Shown: one piece after another, positions 10,271 through 21,519 of the stretch
Layout of the letters: each line of letters starts with the position of its first letter
Position numbering within the stretch: position 1 is the first letter of the stretch
Source of the DNA: Lasiosphaeria ovina
Taxonomy: Eukaryota; Ascomycota; Sordariomycetes; Sordariales; Lasiosphaeriaceae
Reading direction: 5' to 3'
NCBI GenBank assembly: GCA_033439765.1
Contig: JAULSN010000002.1
Span: 6,696,001-6,760,000 of the forward strand
Length of the DNA: 64,000 nucleotides
Position numbers and translations under genes: made by a program
The notes under the pieces: model-generated
Told to the model about the DNA's origin: nothing
Databases searched by the model: none
The model's input: only the letters and a program-made list of their open reading frames with translations

Positions 10271-11139
10271 GAGGGGGCTGAAGGCGGTCGTGAAGAATCA
10301 TTGTTCGGGAAGCAAGACTTGGATATCAAATTCAACGACTTTATCTTCGCTTTCTACATGTGCAACATCTCTTACCGCTTCGTCTTATTGTGGATCGTGC
10401 GACACCCATAATACATTGCAATGTAAGCTCACAAGTAAGGTACTTTAATCTATTTTGGGCCTATGTCTCTCCTGAATTGGCGGTCAAGACGAGGACCAGA
10501 TACGCTGCAACCCATTTTAAGCGTTCATATGTGTAGAACTATCTCACCTACCTAGCTAAATCTTGACAGCTGAGGCACGCTCTGAGCCCCCATTACATAC
10601 CCGGTATTGCAGAGCAATCGTTCTCCCGAACCTTGATACCCAGAGCACTTTAAAGTTCGAATGCGTAAAATGTATCAGAACAGCATTTGAAACATGTGGT
10701 AGTTAGTAGGATCTGGGAATCTTCTAGACTACGTTGGAGTTGCCCTTACTACTTCCACGAAGCATTACCGCATTTCTTCTGCTCAACAATTAGATAACTT
10801 TCGTTTGACCCCCACTTCGTGTAGGACGCCGTAAAGCCGAAGAACAGTGAGTTTTCGCCCCATCAAATGCCCATTTGGTATTTATACTAATTAGTTTGTA
10901 ACACGTTGTTCAACGACATTCAATCAGCAGCGGCCAGGAATACTGGCGGACGTTAATGGGAACCCAATCTAGTGTGTTCTAGACTACTCCGATGCTATGC
11001 TCTACCACAGTCTTTTCATTCTAAGTCGTTCTACCCACATACCCAAACTCTTTCTGCCGTGTACCATCACGGAAAATTTCAATCTGCCCATCTCTCCTTG
11101 TTCGATAATGGCCCGCCAGCGCGCCAATTTCTTCTACTC
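10271..11139. other. Intergenic, AT-richer, no gene seen
   Basis: Ordinary spacer between the minisatellite and the 3' end of the HET gene. I find no motif, tRNA or long repeat. Base composition drops to a more AT-rich level at about 10,330. Confidence 0.5.
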
Positions 11140-12053
11140 TCAGCAAACCTGCGCCTCCTGACCCCCTTCCTTGATATACTTGCCGAGCAGATACCCGGCA
11201 CCCACCCGTTCATATACCGTGCTGCCAAGACCAATCTGTGGGGAGCTGATGGGCCGCACGAGAATGAAGTAGTGGTGGCGCGAGGCAAGTCCCAGCGAGC
11301 CCTTTTCAACGCCAAGAACCACGCACTGCATCCTGTCGCTGCCGTTCCTCGCGATCTCCTCGTCAGAAGTGTCACAGAACAGCCTGCCGTCTTCTTCGGC
11401 TTCGGGAATCTCAACTATGTCTCTCACCCTCCCCCAGAGCGCCGCGCTACCACTGCCGCCCGTGCTGCTCAAAGCATCGACATCCGCCGGCGCAGCAACG
11501 GAAGCAGCAGCCACGCGTCTCTCGGACCACGGCGACCGGATTTTCACCCAGTCGATCTCGCCAAACTTGAGGCGGAGGAAGTCGATGGGCCCGGTATACG
11601 CCATCCACGACCACGACGGCGGCGGCGGCAGCAGCAGCTGCGGCTGGCCACCACCACCGCCACCGCGCCTCGGAAACTGAATGCGCGCCAGCGGCGGGCT
11701 GCCGGCGGGGCGGTGCCACAGCAGGTTGCGGCGCAGCAGGCCGCTGCGGTGCGAGCCCTCGTCCAGGATGCCGTAGCCGCCGTCGGCGTGGAACGCGTGC
11801 AGCAGCCGCCGGTGGATGCCTTCCATGGCGATGGCCCGGTCGTAGTCGCGCGTGAAGCCCAGCGCCGAGTACCGCTTGTACAGGTCCTGCAGCCGGATGA
11901 TCTTCTCGCCCTGGCTGGCCGCCATGACGATGCGCGGGAAGTTGGGGTCGCCGAGGAAGGCGGCCAGGTTGCTGTTTTCGGTTTCGTTAGCTGTGGTTTG
12001 TTTGCTAGGCGTGGGAGGGTTGTTTTCCTTGTTCTTTTCCTTTTTGTAAAAGG

Positions 12054-12085
<32 letters not shown>

Positions 12086-13222
12086 GCGGCGCTTGCTTAC
12101 TTGCTCATTTTGGTCAGCGTCTCGCAGCGGACGCCGTCGCCGCACTCGTAGTACGTCTGGCCCTGGGTGAAGAAGACGGTTCGGCGGGCCAGGGCATGTT
12201 CCTGGAGGACCCAGCCACGCTTGTTGAGGTGGCCGTTGAGCACATCTGTGCTGAAGTCGTCGATGTTCTCGCAGATGTAGAACGGCGACCCATCCGCCTC
12301 GGCTAGCGCAACGTAGTCTCTCTGGCGCCGCGGCAGTAGAAAGCCGTCGACTTGGTTGTGTGCCCGGCTGGCCGCCAGCACGCAGTACGCCGAGCTGAAG
12401 ACAGTTTCCATCTGATTGGCCTGTACGTCGAAGTCGCCGCCCGGTCCCTGGATGATGCAGATGGAGTCGATCCACAGGTAGCGTATGCGCAGGGCCCGGG
12501 TGGTGTGGATGGCGTCCTGGAAAGTGGCTGGCAGTCTGCTAAGCAAGATTCCTTGTTTGTGCTGTTCAAGGTTTTGGACATCGGTGACGAAGTGAGGCTC
12601 GTGGCCCCAGGGGTGGGAAAGAGCGATGTATTGTTCCTTGTCCTGCGGTCCTGTCTCCCAAAGACTAACATATTTGTCTCCCTCGTGGCCCACATCAATA
12701 ACTCTTGTCGGCATGCATCGGATCGAAGCGCTACTGCGACAATCGGAATGGTTCTCTTCGCAGAACCAAAGCCACTGCCGGATGATCTCGAAATGGGTCT
12801 GGCTGCCAGTCTCGGGGAAGGTGGGCAGCCCGAGGTAAATATCGGGCCTGGGTCGAGAGTCTAATCATCAAGCAATCAGCCCGAAGTCAAAAGGCAGACT
12901 CGGAGAAAGAGGGGATTTGGGTGGTACTACCAAGGCTGCGGAAAATGGAGAGCACCGGAGGCCCGGCGTTGTTGAACCTTAGCCAGGATCGCTCCTTGTC
13001 GAATCGAATCTTGCCCGAGGTAGCTCTGCCATGTTTCTTGGCAGTCTTCAAAAATAGGGCACAAAGGTCGCAGTTCTTCGACCGTACTTCCAGGTCTGAT
13101 GTCCAGTACTCGACAGAAAAGCCCAGACTCCGAAAGAAGTCGAGCTTCTTGCAAGAGTCACATAGTCTGGTGCGGCGAGGTTCAGGGAGTGTGAAGTCAG
13201 CCAAGTCCTTAATGCGTGACAT
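11140..13222 (-). CDS. HET-domain (heterokaryon incompatibility) protein
   Basis: Three exons on the minus strand, 13222-12931, 12860-12101 and 12004-11140, give 638 residues in one frame. The start is MSRIKDLADF. A pair of Cys residues (LCDSCKKLDF) and CDLC follow, as often seen ahead of HET domains. The HET domain itself is clear from YIALSHPWG, then RIRYLWIDSICIIQ and later NKRGWVLQEHALARR, in that order. HET proteins mediate regulated cell death when incompatible hyphae fuse or when activated by an NLR partner; that role is known for the family and inferred here. Intron 2 (12005-12100) carries a 27-nt A run, which is a T run on the coding strand. The C-terminal 280 residues have no recognised domain. 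The neighbour upstream is a kinase gene on the same strand. Confidence 0.88.
12054..12080. repeat. Poly(A) homopolymer in HET intron 2
   Basis: Twenty-seven uninterrupted A residues on the plus strand, inside the intron, form a long T tract in the HET transcript. The exact length may be unreliable in an assembly. Confidence 0.9.
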
Positions 13223-13760
13223 GACCTTTGAAGCAAATCTCTCGTCTGTGTGTATCTCCCATTTATCGTCAAGCTGCGGAGACGGTCAACATGCTAGAGC
13301 TCAGTTATTTCAGGGTGAGATATGAGTCCAGAACATACTTTCTACTCATAATCATGCGTCAGTAAGTACATAAATCCATCGGCCGCAAGTGATGGGGTCT
13401 TTGTCTGTGACTTACCGGCTGTGAGTATTAGGTGTGGCGGTTTAGCAGGCGTGTTGGTGAACAGCAACGGGCTGATATGATGAGAATGGAAGGGGAGTTG
13501 GGGCTGGGGGGAACTCTTACATGCTGTCATGTTGTCAGCAAAGGATTTCTTTTTTTCCTCCTACTCTCACCGTTCTCTCTTTTTTTTTCCCTCCCTCCCA
13601 ATGCTCCTCTGGATCGGGGGCTAAGCGAGTTGAATGTTTGCACGTACCGTCTATCCAGATTGAACCAACTCCTGGTTAACTCACAACTCACTTGGTAAGA
13701 CCCTTTGGATTACTCACATACTGTGAACACGCGGGATTAACTGCGTGTCTCCCTAACTGT
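13223..13760. other. Intergenic, HET promoter side
   Basis: No gene is seen. The stretch lies between the HET start and the kinase A 3' end, both on the minus strand, and contains pyrimidine-rich segments near 13,550-13,600. Confidence 0.5.
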
Positions 13761-15975
13761 TCACCGAGGCCGCCGGCTTACATTGATCTGTAGATTGAGA
13801 CATTATGTCAGTGTATGTGCTCTTCAAGTCCAGTAATGTACTTGGCCGTCACAAGGGTAGGGGCGTAGCTGCAGGCACCACACTTACGATAGGATCTTGA
13901 ATGGCAAGTAAACCCATGCTCCCTGAGATATCCCCCCTGCCGCGTGCTGCCGCCCCGAGACTTCTGGGTGGGTTGTACTGGGTCATCAAGTGGCCTGATC
14001 TATCTTGGGCAGGTCTCAGCGGGGGCCGATATAATCTCGGCGCTGCTCGCCTCTCCACGGCCTCCCTCAGCCAGTAGTCTTCGGACCGATCCGAGCTATC
14101 AAGGATACCGCCATCCATGCCTAGCGCGTCAACCAGGTGCGCAGATGTGGCCCGGTGGCGTTGAAGACCGACGAGCTTGTCACCAGTGGCCGTGGGTGCC
14201 CTGATGGATACCCTGGGGACCCCTTCGGCCTGTGGGCCCAACGAGGATGATGACTTGGGCTCGTCGGGCTCCCAGTTCTTGACATACACCGTCTGTCCCA
14301 TGTCAGGCGGCAGCTCGACGACCAGTAGCTTCTTCCGAACGAGGGTCAGCAATTCCCCAAGAGCCGTGTCTCCATCGCAGACGGGCTCTTGGGCAATGAA
14401 GTCCATCCACTCCTCAACAATCCTTTGCAGCTTGGCCCGGGCCTTCATCGTACCCTCTTGGATCTCTTCGATCACATAGAAGGGGACCGACTCTCGGTAA
14501 GGGCCCTGGACATCGGTCCGGAAATTATTGATACCCTCGAGGCCATAGACGAGCCATATGATGATCTCCAGGATGACACAACCCATAGACCAGACGTCGT
14601 ATTGGCGGCTTAAATACTTGACGTCGGCGAGCTCGACCTCGGGGGGTTCGTATGCGGTGGTACCGAACCTCGTGTCAGTCGGCTGTCCATTTTTCAGCCG
14701 CATGACAGTAGGATCGGGGTGGTATTTGGCGAGACCCCAGTCGCCAATCTTGAGGGTGCCGATGATGCGGTGTTTGGTGGGCCGGAAATGGAGGATGTTG
14801 GCGGGTTTGATGTCGCCGTGCCGGATATCCAAGTCGTGGGTGGCCTTTAATGCTTCGGCAAGGCCAAGCAGCTGAGTTGCCGTGTTCTTCACCAGCTCGT
14901 CCGTCAAGGCTGGTTTCGGATTCGTGGCGAAGAGGTCGTTGAGGCACCCCCCATCAGCCCATTCAAAGAGCAGGTAGTACGACTTGGCTGAGCCGACGTC
15001 AGGTCTGGTGAAGGCCGTGATGAAGCGAAGAATGTGCTCCTTATGACTGATATTCATCTTCCTCAACGTCTTGGCTTCGTTTGCCCAACTGCTCGCAATT
15101 CTCTCTCGCTCGATGAGGTCAGGCGGTACGATCTGCTTCACAGCGAATGACTTTGGCCACGCGGATTTCTGTCATGCTTTAGTGAGATGCGACAATTGGG
15201 GTTCGGCGGAGAACTTGTAGCATACGGGTAAAGATGGGTCTTGGAAATGGCCCCGCTGAATCTGGACTTTGTGCACTTTGCTGAATGCACCGCCGTCAAC
15301 CGACTTCTCTTTGGTGAAGGGTAGGATGGCATTCCCGTCGAAATCGTAGTTGTCCTTCTCTGTCGACAATACAGGAACAACAATCCTCCACTGCATTTGG
15401 CGAACTCTATGTACCCTCCCCCGAGCCCAGAGCTTGGGGTCGAGTTTGGTAAGTCGTTCCAGTCGTTCCTTGGACAGACACTGGGACGGCCCGACTTCTG
15501 CCGACAGATCGCTGTCCTTGAACCCGTTGGCCATGAACAGTTTCATCACGTTCAGCAGCCACTTGGGGTCGGAATCTGCCGCGGCTGCGATCACGAAGAG
15601 TTTCTTGCCATGACCGAGGATATAGTCCACGAGATCCTGGCTGTACTTCTCTCCGGCTTCATCCAGCTCTTGGCGGACGCGATTCTCCTCGATCAGCCTG
15701 TCGATAAGAGGGCCAGGCCAGTACTGCTCCCTCGCAGGGAAATTGCTTTCGATCTCATTGTTACCCGACGTGTAAAGCTCATCCATTATCGACATTGGTG
15801 CAGGAAACAGGCGCTGAGCGATACTGTGGTAGAGAAAAGAAGCAGCTCGGCTACCGATAGAGAGTAAGGGGGTGCCTGCAGCTCGGTGAAGAACAAATAG
15901 GAAAATTACGAGAGTCGATAATGGGATTGAGGGGCTGGCCATTGCGACGGTCCGCGGACCATCGGGTGGAGGCAT
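13761..15975 (-). CDS. Protein kinase A with distinctive N-terminal domain
   Basis: Exons 15975-15226, 15168-13888 and a small last exon 13787-13761 give about 685 residues. The last intron has donor GTAAGTGTGG and a CTGAC branch site before TACAG; without it the protein would end at 13849. The kinase domain has the glycine loop GGAFSKVHKV near residue 228, the VAIK-type lysine in FAVKQI near 261, catalytic loop RHGDIKPANIL near 368, DWGLAKY in place of DFG near 394, and YEPPEVE. It thus looks catalytically competent, with HGD replacing HRD. The N-terminal 220 residues hold a region also found in the divergent neighbour: [MW]QW.VL/VPVL, then Y-x-FD-x-N-x-ILPFT before the glycine loop. Translation could begin at a later Met (MSIMDELYTSG); the first residues look like an untranslated or signal-like stretch. 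Confidence 0.82.
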
Positions 15976-17301
15976 TGCGAATCTGGAGGCGGTCTGATGG
16001 AAACGGAAATGCGGTGATGGGGAGAGCCACCGGTGTGACTGACTGCAGAAGAGAGCGCTGAGGGTGTGCCAGAAAAGGCATGCTTACATCCAGGCTTCCG
16101 CTCCAGCGACCGTCGTTTATAATCAGCTGCCGGATACGTACCCTCCACTCTGATCGTGGCGTTCTGCAGCGCGAAGCCCGCCCATCGCCAGGCCAATAGC
16201 CAGCGTCCACGCCGACAGCTCAGCTTGCGTCGACAAGTATATCACCCCGCTACCAGCTTGTCAGAGCCTTACCAATGTCAGAGCCTTACCAGCGCCGATG
16301 CCCAACAACAATACCTTACACGGCCAGAAAACGGTTGGCAGCCTGCGGTGCACGAATGAAACTCGGAAAGTTCCCTGGTAGGAAAAAAACACAACAACTG
16401 GCGGAAACGTGGACGGCACGACGACTTGGACATCCATGTTCAGAAACTGCATTCTGGGAACGAACCAAGTACGGGACCCCTTGGCAGTGTCAATCTGCAG
16501 CTTGGCCCTCATCACGCCGCAGCATACATGCAACCGGATACATGCAACCTAATCAAAGGGCGAGACAGACGGAAAGGCTCCCGCCGGGCGTCGATTGATC
16601 CAGACCATCCCCCTCCCAAAGATAGCATCCATTATCTCCAGTGCATTGTCGTCAGGCGTCTAGGTATTCCCCACCCACATCGCAGCCAGCCACTGCGGTG
16701 ACGAGGGCCCCCTATTGGCCAAAACACGATCGGGGGCTGTCTTTATTGCGAGGAGCGCAGTTCGCAATCTGACCGGTCCTGTTCTGGCCTACGAGCCTAG
16801 TTCTCATTGAGGTTTTGCGGCTGTCCAAGGTCAAGTACCCTGTAAAATATCCCCAGGGGGGGGGAATGAGGAAAACACGTCCACCGGGGGGTCAGGACAG
16901 AGCCTCATCTTCTCCGACCAGGAAAATTCCCTTCCGCTCGGTGTTCACCCCCATCAGCACACCAAAGCCAACCTTGCGGCCCCAGTCTGCATCGAAAGTA
17001 CTAGCATCGAAAGTACAAAAACAGCCCACCGGCAACCTCTCAGAGCTTGCGCTGCACGATCCCTCGACTCCATTGGCCGTCCCGCTCCCCTCTCGAATAC
17101 AGTACAATGTCGTGCCCGCAGACTGAGGGTGAACGTAGCGAGAAGCCAACGCCGAGCACGTCGTGGCCCCCTGCCAGTGCCCAGAGCGAACCAATTGTAT
17201 AGCCAACCAACCAGGTGCCCATCCAGTCCCAGGAGGACAAAAGGCTAATCAGATGCGCTGCAATTTGCGACCCTGTCAACCACTGCTAGCCTGCCAAGCC
17301 A
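15976..17301. other. Divergent promoter region of the kinase pair
   Basis: This 1.3 kb separates two outward-facing kinase genes and should hold both promoters. A possible first exon of kinase B starts at the ATG at 16866 and encodes a Ser/Pro/Lys-rich, disordered sequence. No other gene is evident. Confidence 0.5.
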
Positions 17302-19402
17302 GTGAGGCAGAGAACTATCAAGTTTCAAGAGCCTGACCGGGATCGACCCATCTCCCGCTCTCACGGGGTTCCCGAAGTGCTGCCGGAGGAGGATGAGAGC
17401 GAAGGCGATGAATCCGATTTTATACACGTCACCGATTTGGGATTCAACAGCCACAAACGCTCGTGGACATCATCCTCGCGTCCCATCGAGTATGAGTACG
17501 ACGGCCCCGAGGGGACTCTGCAGGATAGGCTTTTTGCCGCACTGGACAAGAATAAATCGATGAACAACAAACACTTCATTCCCAACCAGCAGTTGAATCT
17601 GATCATCGACAACAAAACGGTGAGTGAAGAACTGACAAGAATCGAGCGGGCTTTCAGGAACCGGCCAAAGCGCTGGCTTAGGTGGATCAGGAAGGGATAC
17701 CGAACGGTACCGGAAGAGGTCGAGATCATATGCACCGGCTTACCCCTGAACCAAAACGCCGCCTCGTCGGGAGCCAATGAGCCTTCCTCTGGCACGGAGA
17801 TGCAGAATCGGGCTGGAGCCAGCGGATGTCTGCGAAAGATCTTTGCTATCCTGCTACTCATCAACCGCCACGCCACCATCAAGAAGTTCATCGACGAAGG
17901 ATTGTGCGATGCACATCTCCCGCTAACAATAACGGCGAAAAAGGACCCAATCTTCAGGACCCCGGTCATGGCATTACACCGCAGGGACGGCACCGAGGTG
18001 AGGTGCATGAGGTTCTGGAGACGCCGGTCCGTGGAATCCTTTGTGAACTGGCAGTGGTCAGTCCTGTCTCCCATTCTCAAGCTAGATCACGGAGGAAAGC
18101 TGCTACATTACTCCTTTGACGACAACGTCATTCTACCATTTACCAGTTACGAGTTCAGAATCAACAGCGGACACGCCGAGATATTCTACGCAAGCATTCA
18201 CCCGGAGCACCACGATTGCCACCCCGAGGGTTCGAGCGCGACGCGTTGCTTCGCAGTCAAGAAGATAGGCGGAGACAACACCAACAGCCTGAGCCAGTCG
18301 CAGTTCAAACAGGAAGTCTGCATGCTCAAGAGGGTGCGGCACGACCACGTCATAGCGCTGCTGGCAACCTACGAGCAGAACAATTCGTACCACCTGATTC
18401 TGCCCCGGGCCGAGTGCGACCTGGCCAGGTACTGGAGCAGCCGTCCCGAAGAGGTCCCGGGCATCGATCTGTCGACAGTGCAGTGGATGGCCCAGCAGTG
18501 CGAGGGGATCGCAATGGGGCTCTCGGCAGTCCACCACCACCTCACAAGCTCGATGAGCTCTCTCGCGTTCCAGAGCAGACGGGGCAGCACGGCAGCACCA
18601 ACAAGCCGGCCGAATTCGACGGCAGGGGGATCGCAAGACAACGGCAGCAGCAGCGGTAGCAGCAGCAGCAGCAGCAGCAGCGATCAATCCAGCATCCCGA
18701 GGTCGCACCGGTACTTTGGGATCCACGGCGACATCAAGCCGTCCAACATCCTGTGGTTCCCGTGCGCAGACGGTACGGACATGGGCACGCTGAAGATAGC
18801 CGACTTTGGCGTCGGCAAGTTCAACCGCACCGAGCGGTCGACAGAGCGGTCGGACAGCGTGCCGCTGACGCTCAGCTACCGGCCGCCCGAGTCCGACGCG
18901 CGGCTCGGCACGCCAAACGGCGGCGAGGACGTCGAGGTGTCGCCCGCCTACGACGTCTGGTCGCTCGGGTGCGTCTACCTCGAGTTCGTCACCTGGTACG
19001 TCGGCGGCCAGCGCCTGCTGGACGGCTTCCGGCAAGCCAGGGGGCCGAAGCCCCGGGACGACGCCAGCTTCTTCCAGATCGCCGACACGGCGTCGCGCGC
19101 CGAGGTCAAGCCCGCCGTGCTCAAGGTGCGTTCTTGACTAATTAAAACGCGTGTGTTATTTATATCGATTGTCCTCTAACATGGCGATTTAGCACTTTGC
19201 CGAACTCAGCCAGAGCCCCAAATGCCAGCACAAGGATGGCGGGGCCTTTCTTTGCGCATTTCTCCAGCTCATCGAGCAGAAGATGCTCGTCATCCGGCCG
19301 CATACCAGCCGTCTGGGAGAGGTGGGGCGGAGTTCCTGCGGCACCGTGTGTGGAGAGCTTTCCGCAATAGCTGAGCGGCACGGGCTGGCACCGGACGATT
19401 GA
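17302..19402 (+). CDS. Protein kinase B, paralog of kinase A, with poly-Ser insert
   Basis: Main exon to 19125, intron 19126-19192 and last exon 19193-19402 (ends GLAPDD). The 5' end is unresolved: no ATG opens this frame, a stop lies at 17287, and an acceptor CAG at 17308-17310 suggests an upstream exon, perhaps from ATG 16866 with a donor after TCGAAA near 17,000. Kinase motifs, counted from 17302, are FAVKKI near 320, HGDIKPSNIL near 475, ADFGVGKF near 501 and SYRPPE. The usual glycine loop is poor (INSGHAEIFYASI). A Ser/Gly-rich insert, partly from AGC repeats, sits between helix E and the catalytic loop. The N-terminal region parallels kinase A: WQWSVLSPIL, then YSFDDNVILPFT, and a LRKIFAILLLINRHATI helix. 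The pair are therefore ancient duplicates, transcribed divergently. Confidence 0.8.
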
Positions 19403-20478
19403 TCCGTGGGTGGATGGAGCTGCTGCTCCCTCGGTGGATGGTGGATGCAGACTCAGGCTGGCCCCTAATTACAGAACCTGGGAACGGCTCGCTAAGTGCC
19501 TCCCTCCCCAGTCAGGTCGACGGTAGACTGTTTGGGAGGGACGTCACTTGCAGCAAGTGCGACTTTCTAGTGTTTGGAAATCTTGCGTTCCTCAAATCCA
19601 GAGCTGGGCTCTTTATGCCCTTACAAAACAACCATTGAGCAGGAATTCCAATGCTACACTGTTGTTTCCCGAATATGGGTACAAGTTGCAGCGGTATTTC
19701 CTCCGTTGAATTATCCCGACTGCCCCACCCTCCCAAGAATGGGCCAACGGTCCGGGTTGGTTAGCGGCTCGGTCGGTCGGTGCAATTGGGATCCGTCTTT
19801 GTCTCCGAACCAGACACTCGGAAGCCGTGGCTTGGCGGGGGCGGCGTTAAATTTCGGAAAGAAGTACGAATGCGCACCAGAAATCCGTGGCGCGGCGGTC
19901 CGATCCCCACCACAGGACAGGGCAACAATCCTGTGGGCTGCTGTGGTCTTGGCCGGGCCAACGCCGCGGCGGTGTTTGGTGAGCAATTCTTCGAGACCAC
20001 CAGCCCTGGCGGCGAGGCCCAGCGGGTCGGACCAGTTAGTGGACAATTTAGGTATAGTATCCTGGATTGAAAGGTTCTATGCAGTTGAACGGGTTGGGAA
20101 AATCACTAACAGGGGCGGCGTTTCTATCCGCTTTGGCGATGCCTCGCCGTTTGAGAAGTGCAACACAGGTAGAAATGAAGGACAAGAGAAGATAAATTAA
20201 CTTGCAGAATGGTGATTACATGGAACAGTGTTGGATGTTCCGAACAGTCGATGAGGATTGCCAAAAAGGAAAAGATTCAACTGCCCGGAATGCATCAACA
20301 ACATCAAAAACCAGTGGCAGAATATACCCAAAAAAAGGTCCAGAACAACCAATTTAGGAAAGAAAAAGGCAAAACAACCCCTATGCCGAACTCCCGCCGT
20401 GATTCGTCCTCCTATTCCTCATTAACACAACACATCCCCACTGAGCGACCACATACAAACAACCCACCAACACCTCGC
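19403..20478. other. Intergenic, no gene recognised
   Basis: Open frames on both strands here are compositional and lack motifs. The region holds the 3' ends of kinase B (plus) and the MDR gene (minus). Confidence 0.5.
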
Positions 20479-21519
20479 TCAAGCCTCCGCCTCGCCGACA
20501 TGAATAACCAGCTTCCCCGCACAGCGACCAGTCTTGCTCTTGGCAATAGCCTTCGGCAGATCCTCGTACGCAAACGTCTCCTCAACAACAGGCTGGATCT
20601 TGCCCTCGACAACCCACCGCGCCATCTGCTCCAAGTCCTCGGGCGCGTGGTGCAAGCTCATGAAGGCAAACTTGTGCTTCCCGCCGCCGAGGAACGCCGG
20701 CCGCAGGAAGCGCGACGCGATGTTCCTAGCCGACGCAAACGACAAGGCGCCGCCGATCTGGATGTACCTGCCGGCGGGCAGCAGGGCCGCGTCGGCGGCC
20801 TTGTACAGCCGGGGGTCGGCGCCGGCGTTGTCGACGACGAGGGCGAAGGTCGGGCCGCCGTCGCGCAGCGCCGCCGCGACGTCGGTGGCGCCGTAGTCGA
20901 CGAGCTCGTCGGCGCCGAGGCGGCGGCAGAGGTCGGCTTTGGCGGCGCTGCACGACGCCGTGACGTGGCAGCCGAGGGCCTTGGCGATCTGGATGGCGAA
21001 GGTGCCGACGCCGCCGCCGCCGCCGTTGACAAAGACGCAGTCGCCGGCCTTGACGTGCGGCGCCACGGCCTGGTACGCGGTCATGCCGGCGACGCCCAGC
21101 GTGGCGGCGGCGTCGGGGGCCAGGCCGGCGGGGGCCACGGCGCAGGCCTGCGACGGCGCGACGAAGTAGGGCGCCATGGTGCCGTGCTGGGCCGGGTCGA
21201 TGCGGCCGAAGACGAGCTCGCCGACGCGCGGGCGGTCGACGGCAGCGGTCGCCTGCACGACGCGGCCGCAGAAGTCGAGCCCCGGCGTCGCGGGCGTGTG
21301 GATCATGGCCGCCCGCACCAGCGCCCCGATCTCGGGCATCTTGTAGTCGGCCGGGTTGAGCGTCGCGCTGACCACCTCGATGAGAACTTCGCTGGCGTCG
21401 CGCCGTGTTGAGAGCGTCGGTACGGGCACGTCGTCTTTGAGGAACAGGTTCTTCTCGAGCCCGCCGGCCGTCGACGTGTACTGCCACGCCCGCATCGTTT
21501 TCGGTACTTCTTTGCTCAT
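20479..21519 (-). CDS. Zinc-independent MDR / quinone-oxidoreductase-like dehydrogenase
   Basis: A single exon of 346 residues, start MSKEVPKTMRAWQY. It is a medium-chain dehydrogenase/reductase: a GroES-like N-terminal half with SATLNPADYKMPEIG and TPGLDFCGRVV, then a Rossmann half with the NADPH-binding loop NGGGGGVGTFAIQIAKALG. The four-Cys structural zinc cluster and the catalytic zinc ligands of true alcohol dehydrogenases are not apparent. It therefore fits the zinc-independent quinone oxidoreductase / enoyl-reductase-like branch, which reduces quinones or activated double bonds with NADPH. The substrate cannot be read from sequence. No clustered biosynthetic genes surround it, so it is probably a stand-alone detoxification or redox enzyme. 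An unusually long A tract lies in its 5' leader. Confidence 0.87.
   Translation of the reverse strand: MSKEVPKTMRAWQYTSTAGGLEKNLFLKDDVPVPTLSTRRDASEVLIEVVSATLNPADYKMPEIGALVRAAMIHTPATPGLDFCGRVVQATAAVDRPRVGELVFGRIDPAQHGTMAPYFVAPSQACAVAPAGLAPDAAATLGVAGMTAYQAVAPHVKAGDCVFVNGGGGGVGTFAIQIAKALGCHVTASCSAAKADLCRRLGADELVDYGATDVAAALRDGGPTFALVVDNAGADPRLYKAADAALLPAGRYIQIGGALSFASARNIASRFLRPAFLGGGKHKFAFMSLHHAPEDLEQMARWVVEGKIQPVVEETFAYEDLPKAIAKSKTGRCAGKLVIHVGEAEA

Noticed and set aside
10972..12306. 444-codon plus-strand frame across the HET gene
   Set aside because: The minus strand carries a clear HET domain with introns; this frame runs through the intron and A tract as Lys.
18133..19035. 300-codon frame antisense to kinase B
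   Set aside because: Shadow of the kinase exon, Ala/Arg/Val-rich, no motif.
19574..20200. 208-codon plus-strand frame
   Set aside because: No domain or signal; mixed composition; likely chance.
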